In this document: positions 40,491-51,392 of the stretch, one piece after another | Layout: each line of letters starts with the position of its first letter | How positions within the stretch are numbered: position 1 is the stretch's first letter | Translations under genes and position numbers: made by a program | The notes under the pieces: generated by a model | Seen by the model: the letters and a program-made list of their open reading frames with translations, nothing else | What the model was told of the DNA's origin: nothing | The model's database searches: none | NCBI GenBank assembly: GCA_036936605.1 | Contig: JAUPFV010000004.1 | Coordinates: 183,786,807 to 183,850,806, forward strand | Length of the DNA: 64,000 nt | Reading direction: 5' to 3' | From: Limnanthes douglasii subsp. nivea | Lineage: Eukaryota > Streptophyta > Magnoliopsida > Brassicales > Limnanthaceae

Positions 40491-42827
40491 TTGAGAGTCC
40501 TGAGAAAGTTCAAATCAGCCATTGGTTGGACCATAGCAGATATCAGGGGAATCAGTCCCTCTTACTGCATGCACAAGATTCTGCTCGAAGAAGGGAGCAA
40601 ACCATCTATTGAGCATCAGAGGAGGCTAAATCCTATCATGAAAGAGGTGGTGAAGAAAGAAATTCTGAAGTGGCTAGATACAGACATTATCTATCCTATC
40701 TCAGACAGTCAGTGGGTAAGCCCGGTGCAATGTGTACCAAAGAAGGGAGGAATGACAGTAGTAACAAATGAAAAGAATGAACTCATCCCCACTCGGACAG
40801 TCACTAGATGGAGAATTTGCATGGATTATCGTAAATTGAATAAGACCACTAGAAAAGATCACTTTCCCTTGCCATTTATTGATCAGATGTTGGATAGGTT
40901 GGCGGGTCATGAATATTACTGTATGCTCGATGAATATTCAGGATACAATCAGATTTGTATAGCTCCAGAAGATCAGGAGAAGACGACTTTCACATGCCCT
41001 TTTGGTACCTTTGCTTTTCGACGTGTCTCGTTTGGACTTTGCAATGCACCCGCTACTTTTCAAAGGTGCATGATGGCTATTTTCTCTCATATGGTTGGTG
41101 ATATCATGGAGGTGTTCATGGACGATTTCACGGTCTTTGGGAAATCATACGATGGTTGTCTATCTAATTTGGGTAGAGTACTTGAGAGATGTGTGAAAAC
41201 AAACCTCATTCTTGATTGGGAAAAATGTCACTTCATGGTTCAAGAAGGTATCATCCTTGGACACAAGGTGTATAAGAGGGGTTTAGAAGTAGACAAGGCC
41301 AAGCTTGAAACGATCAAAAAGCTTCCTCCTCCTATCTTAGTAAAAGGAATTCGTAGTTTTCTTGGTCATGCTGGATTTTATAGACGTTTTATTCAGGACT
41401 TCTCAAAGATCACCAAACCACTTTGTAGTCTACTGGAAAATGATGTTCCCTTTCGATTTACTGAAGAGTGTTTCGTTGCTTTTGAGCTCTTGAAGAAAAA
41501 GTTGACTTCAGCCCCTATCATCACTGCGCCTAATTGGGAAGAACCATTTGAGATGATGTGTGATGCTAGTGATTTCGCTGTGGGAGTCGTTCTTGGTCAA
41601 AGGAAGCTGAAGGTGTTTCACGTGGTTCACTATGCTAGTAAAACCCTCAATGATGCACAACGAAACTACACAGTTACTGAAAAAGAGCTTTTGGCTGTTG
41701 TCTATAGTTTTGAGAAGTTCAGATCCTACTTTCTTGGTGCTAAGGTCACGGTTTTCACGGATCATTCGGCTATCAAGTACCTGCTATCTAAAAAGGATGC
41801 AAAACCTCGCTTAATTCGATGGGTACTCTTGCTTCAGGAATTCGAGTTGGAAATTAAAGAAAGAAAGGGGACTGAAAACCAGGTAGCTGACCATCTCTCA
41901 CGTCTTGAGCAACATGAGAAAGACAAGGGAGATGGAATTCTTATCAACAAATGTTTCCCAGATGAGCAGCTGTTCCTGATTCAAGAAGAAGTACCATGCT
42001 TTGCTGATTTTGTTAACTATCTGGTCAGCAATGTGATTCCTTCATATTTTACTTGGGCTCAACGGAAGAAATTCTTGCATGACGTGAAATGGTATCTTTG
42101 GGATGAACCATTCTTGTTTAAACAGTGTGCTGATAAGATGATTCGACGTTGCATTCCTTACAGTGAGATTGAGAAAGTTTTACATGATTGTCACTCTACG
42201 GTTTATGGAGGACATTATGCTGGGGATAAGACAGCTGCTCGAGCTCTTCAAGCAGGTTTCTACTGGCCTACCTTGTTTAAGGATGCTCATCTGTACGTTC
42301 GTAGATGCGATCGATGCCAAAGGGTTGGTAATATTTCTAGGCGAAATGAGATGCCCCTTAATATGCTTCTTGAGGTTGAGGTATTCGATGTATGGGGAAT
42401 AGATTTCATGGGACCATTTGTTTCCTCCTGCAACAATCTATACATACTCTTAGCTGTGGATTACGTATCTAAGTGGGTAGAGGTGAAAGCTTTCCCAACT
42501 AACGATGCTAAGGTAGTGCTCAATTTCCTTCGTAAGCAAATATTCACTCGCTTCGGAACTCCTCGTGCTATAATCAGTGATGAAGGGACTCACTTTTGCA
42601 ATCGTCAGTTCACAGCATTGTTGGCTAAATATGTTGTTTCTCATCGTTTTGCTACCGCTTACCACCCTCAAACTAATGGTCAAGCTGAAGTCTCGAATCG
42701 AGAAATCAAGCGAATTTTGGAAAAAGTGGTGAATCCTTCAAGGAAAGATTGGTCTCTGAAGTTAGATGAAGCAGTATGGGCATACCGAACGGCTTACAAA
42801 ACTCCACTTGGTATGTCACCATTTTAG
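40491..42827 (+). CDS. RT-RNase H-integrase of Athila
   Basis: A 778-codon open frame. [62 protein letters not shown] and [11 protein letters not shown] (catalytic MDD). RNase [39 protein letters not shown] and [11 protein letters not shown], ending [10 protein letters not shown]. Integrase: a complete HHCC finger ([11 protein letters not shown]...CDRC), [18 protein letters not shown] and [12 protein letters not shown] give the D,D,E core. The TAG at 42825 interrupts SPF*LVYGKACYLP, after the catalytic core. Confidence 0.93.
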   Translation: MRVLRKFKSAIGWTIADIRGISPSYCMHKILLEEGSKPSIEHQRRLNPIMKEVVKKEILKWLDTDIIYPISDSQWVSPVQCVPKKGGMTVVTNEKNELIPTRTVTRWRICMDYRKLNKTTRKDHFPLPFIDQMLDRLAGHEYYCMLDEYSGYNQICIAPEDQEKTTFTCPFGTFAFRRVSFGLCNAPATFQRCMMAIFSHMVGDIMEVFMDDFTVFGKSYDGCLSNLGRVLERCVKTNLILDWEKCHFMVQEGIILGHKVYKRGLEVDKAKLETIKKLPPPILVKGIRSFLGHAGFYRRFIQDFSKITKPLCSLLENDVPFRFTEECFVAFELLKKKLTSAPIITAPNWEEPFEMMCDASDFAVGVVLGQRKLKVFHVVHYASKTLNDAQRNYTVTEKELLAVVYSFEKFRSYFLGAKVTVFTDHSAIKYLLSKKDAKPRLIRWVLLLQEFELEIKERKGTENQVADHLSRLEQHEKDKGDGILINKCFPDEQLFLIQEEVPCFADFVNYLVSNVIPSYFTWAQRKKFLHDVKWYLWDEPFLFKQCADKMIRRCIPYSEIEKVLHDCHSTVYGGHYAGDKTAARALQAGFYWPTLFKDAHLYVRRCDRCQRVGNISRRNEMPLNMLLEVEVFDVWGIDFMGPFVSSCNNLYILLAVDYVSKWVEVKAFPTNDAKVVLNFLRKQIFTRFGTPRAIISDEGTHFCNRQFTALLAKYVVSHRFATAYHPQTNGQAEVSNREIKRILEKVVNPSRKDWSLKLDEAVWAYRTAYKTPLGMSPF

Positions 42828-43276
42828 TTAGTATATGGTAAGGCTTGTTATCTTCCAGCAGAACTCGAACATAAGATATTATGGGCTTTAAAGAAGTTAA
42901 ATTTCAACATTCAAGCAGCTGGCGAGAAGCGTGTGCTTCAATTGAATGAACTTGACGAGTTTCGGTCTCAAGCCTATGAGAACTCGAAGATGTATAAGGA
43001 AAAAAATCAAGAAATGGCATGATAGGAAGCTTCTACATAAAGCTTTTGAGCCGGGTCAAATGGTTCTTCTTTTCTCGTCTAAAGCTTTTCCCAGGAAAGC
43101 TCAAGTCAAGATGGTATGGACCTTTTAAAGTCAAGATAGTATATCCACATGGAGCAGTTGAAATCTATGAGGAATCGCCAGATAAAGTATTCAAAGTCAA
43201 TGGTCAACGACTCAAGCATTACTATGGAAATATGGAGAACCGTGAGGCATTCAGCATCAGCCTCGACACTATATGA
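42828..43276 (+). pseudogene. Integrase C-terminal domain of Athila, frameshifted
   Basis: After the TAG, the frame continues to about 42990 (LVYGKACYLPAELEHKILWA, LDEFRSQAYENSKMYKE). A 1-nt expansion in an A run shifts to the frame reading KWHDRKLLHKAFEPGQMV. A second shift near 43075 leads to KLFPGKLKSRWYGPFKVK and VFKVNGQRLKHYYG, the end of the polyprotein at 43276. Confidence 0.88.
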
Positions 43277-44551
43277 TTCCGAGAGGTATCGTCGAGCTAT
43301 CGACGTTAAACAAGCGCTTCGTGGGAGGCAACCCATTGAGAAACAATAATCAACACTGCTGAACGAATGGGGGAGTGTTTCTTTTATCTTTTAATTTCTT
43401 GTAGTTGCATTCATCATAGTAGTTATTCATGTTAGTCATGCTTATTTGCATTTTCATGCCATGATTATATAGACTGTGTTTAGGATCGACTTAGTCTATT
43501 AACATAGTATTTTTTTTCATGCATTTCGCGTCTTTGATCCCTTCAGTTGATGTTTCTACTTAAGTAGCCAATGATGAAATTTTTTTGGAATGACAGTAGG
43601 AATAAAATCTAATTAGGTTTCTTGTCAGTTCGCTTGCTTGTTGTAGAAGCACAATTAATACATGTAGACTCATCGATTGTTTTTATGCTAGTTACGGACA
43701 CACTTGAGTATTGTTATACATAATCCTTGCTTAGGTTCAGAATTACACCTTAATCCTTTATTAGTTCATGGATTGCAAAAAGATAAGTTTGGGGGAGTTA
43801 AAAGATAAATATGCGTATTATTCAGTTAGGCGTCAAAGGCAAGTAGCCGCTCGTCGACGTACGTCCTCTCGCTGGGGGCTGCGTATTGCGAGTAGTCTAG
43901 GGGTGGAATGAGATGGAGCGAAACACACTCATTCCTAATCTAATTGCAAAAAAAAAACACCAAAAAAAGAAGAAGGAAAAATTGGTTAGGATGAGCTCTT
44001 TGGTACTTGAGTTATTAAGTTCTAGGGGACTTTGTGCCTAGTGACCTAAGACTTTTCCGGTCTGGGATCCGCTAACCTAAAGCTCGTTACATGGGCACCA
44101 TTGTATAAGTCTTTAAGGGACCTCGTCTATTGCACGGTCAAATAAGCCTTTGTGTGTCTGTATATAGAGTAAAGCATAATAAATCTTTGACAACCCCGGA
44201 GAAATATGGATGTGTAACTTGACTATGAAGAATCTAGGTTGTATTTCGTTTCTAATCTTGTGATTATTATGATGAGAACAAGTAAGGTCCATTAATTTGT
44301 ACTAAAAACATGTCGATTGAGTTTGAGCACACACGCACGCTTCTTCACTTGTATTGCTAACATTTGAGTACCTAGTTATTTCACATTCCGAGGTCATTAC
44401 ATTCGTTGAGGCATTTATGCTCAATTAGTTACGGTTACTCGTTCGGGATCATTGCGTCATGCATTCATTTAAATTCAGTTGCATTCATGCATCAATTGTT
44501 AAACCTGTTTTGCATTGCTTGAGGACAAGCAACAGTTTAAGTTTGGGGATT
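43277..44551 (+). other. 3' non-coding region of Athila, no env-like ORF
   Basis: Contains the TTAAACAAGCGCTTCGTGGG-type sequence common after Athila pol, an internal GTTTGGGGGAG purine tract near 43790, and the terminal polypurine tract AAGTTTGGGGAT next to 44552. I see no long ORF, so the third ORF of many Athila elements is absent. Confidence 0.75.
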
Positions 44552-46410
44552 TGATAAGTGCATTTCATATCACTTATTACGCTTCTATTATTCTTAAAAT
44601 CGTCACCGGTTCTCAAGTATTCGTTGAGTTTTAACGTGTTTTTCCAGTATTCTTAAAGGCGCTTGTGCTCTGGGTAAATTGTGATAATATTAATAAATTT
44701 GGGGTTGAAATTGAAGAAACTGGAAAATTAATGTATTTAGGGAAATTTTGGAACAGTTGAAAAGAAAAGAAAATATATTAATGCTTGAAAATATATTATG
44801 ACGAGTGATTTTCCAAAAAAAATATATATTAATGCTTGAAATATATTATGACGAGTGATTTTCAAAAATATATATATATATATATATATATTAATGCTTG
44901 AAATATATTATGACGAGTGATTTTCAAAAAAAATATATATTAATGCTTGAAAAATATATTAATGTTGAAAAAAAAAGGAAAATATATTTTCTAAGATATT
45001 GTTTAAAATATTAAATTAAGAAAAAAATATTAAAGCAAAGCATAAAGTGAAATTAATGCTGAATTAAGAAAAAAACATTATTGGTCTATGACTATTTAGC
45101 TATATTGTTTAAAATATTATTTTATTTAACATAAATATTTTACGATTTGTTATTTGATTTTTTTTGGAATACAAAACCGCTTTGGATTTTTTTTTTCAAA
45201 ACAAGCGAGAAAAGGAAAAGAAATATTATTGGTCTATTCTCCTCAACATAGACAAAGGAAGGAATTAAATAATTATACTATATAATTATATGAGTGTGGG
45301 TCCAGCGGAAGCATTTAATTAAAAGCTCAGGAGAAAGAAAGAAAGGCAATGGGCTTCTTAAGTTTTCACGAGAAAAGTTATAAATAACAGAGACGGACAG
45401 AAGGGAGAGGCACTGATTGAGTTTGCGGCAAAATACAAAAGAGAGACGAAAAGAGAAGACTATTGGCGATTTTTCCGATCGGCAGAGGAGCTGGTGACAG
45501 CTGTTTTGGATTTTCAGTCGACAGGAGGCACACAGTTGTTCGGTTTAATTTTTTCTAAACTTTTGTTCGGTTTAACTTTCTCTAAAAAATTTATTTGTTT
45601 ATTTACATTTTTCCTAAATAAGTATGTTAACTTTTGCATCCATGATGATGATTTGTTCGATTATGAACTAATCGTTGTCATGGAACCTTAGCGGATTTGT
45701 TTGAATTATATTTAGGGTTTATTGCTTAATTGATTTTTTTGAGATATGTTTATCGGTTACCTAGTATGTTTGTGTTTTTTCGTTAGATGCGTCGCGAACA
45801 TCTAGTTTGTTTATCTTTAATGAATGCGAAAGTAGATTTAAGGGTTTAGAACTTGCCATGCTAGCATAGGTTCTTGAATGATTCATATTGTGATTGTTCA
45901 TGATTCGTAATATGTCATTAACCATATCATATTACCCTATGTAATCGAAATAGGTAACTTGTGCTTAAAACCAATTGTACCTCAATTCATATAGACATAT
46001 AGGATTGTCATGCATGCAGTGTCTGCTTAACTACTATCTCTTTTGTGGTTGTTTAAGTGGCTTGGTTTACGTGTACTGAAAGGTAGCGTATTCTGCTTTT
46101 GTGTTATCTGATTAGTAATCGTAGTTATCTTACATATTGATTAAGCATATTAATACTCTGAGTAAAATAAACAATGAAGTTAGGGTTCCATGTTTTCTCT
46201 CGCATAAGTAAAACTCATTAGATAATCTCGTTAGTTGATTTGTTTAGTTACATTCATACTTTATTACTCGTTCAAGCATTAGTTTAATAATCATACGTTG
46301 TTGCATAAGTGAATTCTTGTCTTATACACCTAGTCTTCGCGGGAACGATCTTTCTTACTTATTACTTGCTACGATTTGACCGCTATACTTGCGTGAGAAA
46401 AGGACTAACA
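44552..46410 (+). repeat. 3' LTR of Athila, 1859 bp
   Basis: Matches the 5' LTR with scattered substitutions. TATAAATA is at 45379-45386. The approximately 48-bp U3 tandem unit has one more copy than in the 5' LTR (about 44770-44990), which explains most of the length difference. Confidence 0.93.
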
Positions 46411-47515
46411 GCAAGGACCTAGTGATCAAAGCTATCACACACCTTTGCATTCGAGGACATGAGGGATTCTTTTCAAGTAACAATGGCAGGGCTTCTTTTC
46501 AAGTAACAACAAACAATAAAAATTATACACTAGAGCCAAATCAGTGAATAAGGCTAGAATATTATGCTAACTTGTCTGAGAATGTTGCTGTTATTTAGAG
46601 AAGTCTAAAGGTCATGTAAGCTTTAAAAATCCAGCTCCAATAAATAGACCAATAGAAGACCGCAATAATAGATTTTCCAAGTATCATAATGATGTTGGGC
46701 GTGACACTGGTGATTTTATAGCTTTAAAGATATAGATACAGGTTTTAATAGAGAATGCTAAGTTGACAGCTTTTGTTAAAATGAAAAATAGTGGATCTAA
46801 GGATCCAAGATCATCGACACAACAAGCTGCTAACCCAAATTCGAAGCAGGAAAATGCACTGATAGTTCTACATACTAATTGTGATGAGTTTGATGCAGCT
46901 TTGGAATATCTAGACACAAATTCAGATCAATTAATCTTACTAGTTATGGATGAACCAGTGGAGCAGGGACGAGGACGAAGCCTATGTGAGTATTTTGAAT
47001 CTTTAGCAATCTTTGGGGGAGATTCTATGTCTGGCAATCCTAATAGTTCAAGGAAAAGGCACGTTGTCAGTTTGACTACTCAAATAGAATAAAAAATGTC
47101 TACTCATTTATATAGAAAGAATGATACTCATTTTATTTAGTTCAATGAGGATGATCTAAGGGTAATAGATGGTCCTCATGAAGACGCAGTGGTTATAGGA
47201 GAAGATATATCTGGAAGTGAATTCAACGTGTTTTGATAGATACAGGGAGTTCTGTAAATGTGTTATTCAAGTCTACATATGAGAGAATGTGTAACCCACC
47301 TTAAATTTGTCGATCTGATCGTAGTATAATTAAGTTTACAGAGGTGACAACTCAATTGATTGGAGAATTTGAAGGTGAAGTGTACTTAATAAAATGTCTT
47401 TTTTAAAAGAAGGTTCGAGTCTTGTTCATGGTGGTTGAATGCCCAACGAGTTACAATGCTATATTTTGGAGATCTTGACTTGCAAGAACGTATGCTATTG
47501 TGTCTATTGTTCATC
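46411..47515 (+). pseudogene. Gag C-terminus and protease of element D, 3' part
   Basis: About 46660-46735 reads FSKYHNDVGRDTGDFIALK, the zinc-knuckle-like stretch with both flanking cysteines replaced. 46763-47092 is a linker ending RKRHVVSLTTQIE. About 47130-47300 reads FNEDDLRVIDGPHEDAVVI and, after a shift, VLIDTGSSVNVLFKSTYE with an intact protease DTG; then FMVVECPTSYNAIF at about 47425-47470. Sequence similarity ends about 47515. Confidence 0.78.
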
Positions 47516-47554
47516 TTTTTAACCGATGCAGGTAAGCCTGAGTGTTCTGATGAT

Positions 47555-48262
47555 GCCTTTTGGAAGTGGACCAAAAGTAAAGTCGTGCGGACCTTCGGGC
47601 CCAAAGCGAACAATATCATACTAGTGTGGAGATCGAGCTTGGTTGTTCTTACTTATATACGGAGACGAAATATGTGGTACCCATATTCTCAACGAATGGT
47701 ATAAGAGCTCTAGGCTGAGATAGAACACGATATCGGTGAAATTCTCAGCGTCGGACATGATGAACTAGTAGCTATGCTTAAGGTGAATGATCTGCCCTAG
47801 AGATCCTAGTTCGGAGTGCCCGTGATATATCAAGCAGTGTGACTTGATTGGAGTATATTAAGAGAGTGGAAATTGATTGGAGTGACACTAAGAAACAAGA
47901 CAGTGGTGGTCTAATAAGAGGTGAGTAGCAACATCCATAGTTCCTTTATGGTTCAGGTAGTCCTAACCGGATTGGAGTGGACAGATGGAAGTCAATTGAA
48001 AGGAGGCTAAAGTGGTACTTTGTTCGAGAGGAGGATTTGTTAAGGTGGCGACCAAAGTCCCACATCCCACATCGGTTAAACATGGGAAAAATGATATATA
48101 AGTAAGAACATATCTCAACTAGTATGAGACATTTTTGAAGTGGACCAAAAGCAAAACTGCGCAGCTTTCGGGTGCTAAAGCGGACAATATCATACTAGTG
48201 TGGAGATCAGTTGTTCTTACTTATATACGGAGACGGAATAGGTGGTATCCATATTCTCAACA
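47555..48262 (+). mobile_element. TRIM1, terminal-repeat retrotransposon in miniature, 5' LTR truncated
   Basis: A direct repeat: 47555-47694 (partial) and 48038-48262, both with AGTGGACCAAAAG, AATATCATACTAGTGTGGAG and a CATATTCTCAAC end. After the left copy, TGGTATAAGAGC at 47696 is a one-base variant of the tRNA-iMet PBS. The right copy starts TGTTAAGGTGGCG after a purine-rich GAGAGGAGGATT. The interior (about 330 bp) has no ORF. These are TRIM hallmarks. The left LTR is truncated at its junction with element D. Confidence 0.7.
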
Positions 48263-48750
48263 AGATAATGATGATAAGAAATTTAATATCATAAAATCGA
48301 TGAAGAATCCATTCTCAACAAGATAATTATAAGAATCCATTTACGATCATTTTTTCTGCTCTAGTTAAAATATCACGACGCCTTGACCTAAAAAGTTAAG
48401 AAATTGTGTTTGTTTAGAACAATACATTTATTTCCTTTCTTTGGCTATCTATGCTAATGAAAAGGAACAAATAAATTCAGAAGGAAACCAAAAACAAAAT
48501 TAAAGAAAATCAGAATGCCAATTATGCATTGTTATATATACACCAAAAGGATCTACTAATTAAGTATTACTACGATGTAGTAGATATATGCAAACACATT
48601 ATATTCATTTAAAAATATAAATCTTACAACCTACAAAAATTGGAGAGACCTCGAAAACCTAAGGGCATGATAATCCATCATTTTACATGATTAATTTAAT
48701 GACATTACTACAAGTCTAATGATGTAATATAGGAACGGTGGTATGCAACA
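48263..48750. other. AT-rich stretch without visible features
   Basis: Only a short ATTCTCAACAAGATAAT duplication (48252 and 48312) next to TRIM1; otherwise nothing recognised. Confidence 0.6.
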
Positions 48751-49076
48751 TGTTAGTGTAGAAGAAAGAGATTTAATAGTGATAATAAAAAAAATGAAAG
48801 AGAAGCACAAGGGTTACTGGAATTGGAAAACCAAAAGACTTAATTCATTCATTTAGTAGTAGATGTCTTAAATAAAAAATAGAAAACTATTGACACGTTA
48901 AACTATTGACACACGTTAAACAAAAATAACAAGTAATCTAAGCGTGTTGAGAGAACTGAGAACAATGACTTTTCCCACAAACTTCCACACAGTTTCTCAC
49001 AAAATTCTCACAGAGAACCAATAAAAAAATAAAAAACGTTTGACCAATTAGAAAATTATTCTAAACAATGTTAACA
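48751..49076 (-). repeat. 3' LTR of the non-autonomous copia
   Basis: 326 bp. It shares CTTAATTCATTCATTTAGTA-type, ACACGTTAAACAAAAATAAC and TTTTCCCACAAA blocks with the other LTR, but is 25 bp shorter. Confidence 0.87.
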
Positions 49077-49168
49077 CTCCTCTTTGTTTGGAAGCTGTTT
49101 AAACATTTTTGCTCTCTCGGCTTCTTCTCTGAATTCTTGTGCCCTTCACTAGCAGCAAAAATGTTTAC

Positions 49169-49570
49169 TTATGTCATTCTTTCAACCAAAATCTCAAGAC
49201 TCATTGATTCTATCACATGTTGTTTGTCAATAACATCACCTAACTTGAAATCTACACCAATCTTATGTTTGTCCATTAAAGTTCCTTTTTCAGAATCTTC
49301 TGAAGATAAAAGTGAATGATGATTTTCTTTTTTAATACCTACATTTGTCAAAACATTGACACTATCACCGGATTTCCAAATACCTGACAATTTTTGGTTA
49401 AAATGTAGATAAGACTCCTTTATATGGACATCATCAATTTGTTCTCAAAGTACCGGCCCCTAATATGTTTGATGACTAAAGTCCCCAAACATTTGATTAG
49501 AAAGATACAGTGAGGACTCAAAATGAGAACCATAACCAGCATCATGGACTTTGTGATGCAAGTTGGTTAG
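49169..49570 (-). pseudogene. Unassigned coding remnant of the non-autonomous copia
   Basis: 49169-49390 gives a 73-codon frame (GIWKSGDSVNVLTNVGIKKE) that I do not recognise. By position it would be linker between integrase and RT, retained after deletion of the integrase core. Confidence 0.4.
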
Positions 49571-49585
49571 ACTAATATTGTTATC

Positions 49586-50302
49586 CTATACAAGAATTTC
49601 AGTGGCACCATAAGATGGTTCACTAAAACTCGGTTTAGAATGATGTTCTAACATATCGTGAGAAAGTAATTTTTGTTTCTCCATTGCATTTAGAGCAAAT
49701 ATTTTTCCTTTCATTTTGACATTGAACAAGTCTTTGGCGCTAGCATCTTTGATAAAAAAATGATCATTCTCAAACAACACTTTATAGCCTTTATCGAGTA
49801 ATTGAATAACACTTGAGAAATTTTTATCAATTTTAGGTACAAATTAAACATCTGAAATAAATTTTGTATCTTCATAGCTTGTTATAGCTACTGTATATTT
49901 TCCCTTATCTTCGAAGTGTTCACAATTTCTAATCTTCACTCTCTTCACTTCAGTGTCTTTTCACTCCTCAAATAGATATTTATCATATGTCATATGATTT
50001 CTACATCCGCTAATCAACCAGCTCTCACTCGTTTCTCTGCCTAAAAAACAAGTGACCACAAACAATTTATCTTCTTTTTCTTCTTGATTAGCTACCCATG
50101 CATCTGCTTCATGTATCTGACCTGTGACTTTGCAGATTACAGCTTCATGTCTGAGTTGATTATATTTGGAGCATTTAGCATCATGTCTCCTACAACACTT
50201 GTATGGTGGATGAGCTTTCCTCTCACAATGGCGGTAAGACATGTATAATTTTTCGATTATCTGCTTCTTTTCTCTTTTGAAAATTTCTAGATGAATCTCC
50301 AC
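49586..50302 (-). pseudogene. Zinc knuckle, protease and pre-integrase of the non-autonomous copia
   Basis: 49961-50302 reads CERKAHPPYKCCRRHDAKC (degenerate knuckle region), then SWLISGCRNHMTYDKYLF, where the protease normally reads SWLIDSGCTNHMT; the catalytic Asp is missing. 49586-49780 reads LFENDHFFIKDASAKDLFNV and MKGKIFALN, the block before the pre-integrase domain. Confidence 0.82.
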
Positions 50303-50381
50303 TCATTAACTTGAAAGTTGTATTCTTTTTATACCTGTTTTTGTTTTGATGTTTTTCAGGTAATGCACCTTCAACCGTCCC

Positions 50382-50990
50382 TTATTGCCTCATAGATCTT
50401 CTTTGCTCTTGTGTTTGTAAGGCATTTAAATGCTCTATGAGAGAGATATTTGACAGATCTTTGGTGTTCTGCCGAGTAGTAATGGTGGCTACAAACTTAT
50501 CTGGAACAATCACCAATATCTTTTCAACATTCCTGGAGTCTTTTAACTCAGACCCACGCACTCTCACCTTGTTGGAAATGTTGAGAAGTTTGTCAGAGTA
50601 CTCTTTCACGCACTCAGAATCCTTCATCTTCTGTAGCTCATAATCCCTAATATGATTTAGGAATTACACGAATCTTTTCATCTCCTTCATAGTTAGCCTT
50701 CTGGTAATCCTAAATTTCTTTGGAAGATTTGAGAGACATTATTCATGTGAATATCGTCTTAGATACAGTCGCAAATAGACAAGTTTTTTCCTTTGATTTT
50801 ATTGTCTTTTTTTTCCTTTTGGGCTTTGATTTGTGCCATAGTAGCAATTGTTGGAAGCAGAGGGATATCATAATCCTCTTGTACTTCTTCCTAAATATCC
50901 AAAGCTTCCAAGCAATTCTCCATACGAACTGCACACATTTGGTAATTGTCTTTATTGAAGACTGGCGGTGCAGCGATTGAGAAATATCTT
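50382..50990 (-). pseudogene. Gag of the non-autonomous copia
   Basis: 50382-50627 reads VKEYSDKLLNISNKVRVRGS, SRNVEKILVIVPDKFVATIT and LNALQTQEQRRSMRQ, a copia gag (UBN2) C-terminal half. The N-terminal half toward the PBS is degenerate in other frames. Confidence 0.85.
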
Positions 50991-51039
50991 TCCATTTTAA
51001 CCTCTCAAATCCCTTAAGAAAAAGGATCTGATACCAATT

Positions 51040-51390
51040 TGTTAGTGTTGAAGACAAAGATTTAATGGTGAGAATGAAAAAAAAATGAAAGAGAAGAAGA
51101 TGGGTTACTCGAATTGGAAAATTAAAAAACTTAATTCGTTTATTTAGTAACAGATGCCTTAAATACAAAATAGAAAACTACTGACACACGTTAAACTGCT
51201 AACAAACGTTAAACAAAAATAACAGGTAATCTAAGCGTCTCGAGAGAACTGAGAACTGTGACTTTTCCCACAAAATTTCCCACAGTTTCCCAAAATATTC
51301 CACACAGTTTCCCACAAAATTCTCACAAAGAACCAATTGAAAATAAAGAAGGTTTGACCAATTAGAAAATGCTTCTAAACAATGTTAACA
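51040..51390 (-). repeat. 5' LTR of the non-autonomous copia
   Basis: 351 bp, starting TGTTAGTGTTGAAGAC and ending AATGTTAACA. TTTCCCACA-type segments are repeated three times inside (about 51260-51330), which accounts for its greater length than the left LTR. Confidence 0.87.
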
Positions 51391-51392
51391 AT

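Larger units (their letters stand above)
35973..46410 (+). mobile_element. Athila-lineage Ty3/gypsy element, full length, 10438 bp
   Basis: LTRs are 35973-37782 and 44552-46410, with TG...CA termini (TGATAAG...CTAACA) and a perfect 5-bp duplication GCAAG on both sides. PBS TGGCGCCGTTGCCGGGGA is at 37789, the tRNA-Asp type used by Athila. Gag-pro-RT-RNase H-integrase lies in one frame from 37923 to about 42990, interrupted by one TAA and five TAG codons. Two frameshifts near the integrase end break the rest. There is no env-like ORF between integrase and 3' LTR. It inserted into gag of element D. Confidence 0.95.
34665..47550 (+). mobile_element. Ty3/gypsy Tat-like element D, split by Athila and truncated in protease
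   Basis: The plus-strand remnant has PBS and gag before 35972, gag C-terminus and protease after 46411. The Athila element sits between with duplicated GCAAG at 35968-35972 and 46411-46415. Protein style (KVEKFDRMQDPDDHIEKF; FMVVECPTSYNAIF) matches element A. Nothing of RT remains: the sequence changes to TRIM1 at about 47555. Total element D sequence in the window is about 2.4 kb. Confidence 0.78.
48751..51390 (-). mobile_element. Non-autonomous Ty1/copia derivative lacking RT and RNase H, 2640 bp
   Basis: LTRs 48751-49076 and 51040-51390 start TGTTAGTGT and end GTTAACA. On the minus strand the PBS TGGTATCAGATCC is at 51024-51036, and the purine tract AAAGAGGAG adjoins the left LTR. Gag, zinc knuckle, protease and pre-integrase pieces are readable between them. 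The integrase core, RT and RNase H are absent, and the space left (about 0.5 kb) cannot hold them. No clear target duplication: left flank CAACA, right flank occupied by TRIM2. Confidence 0.85.
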
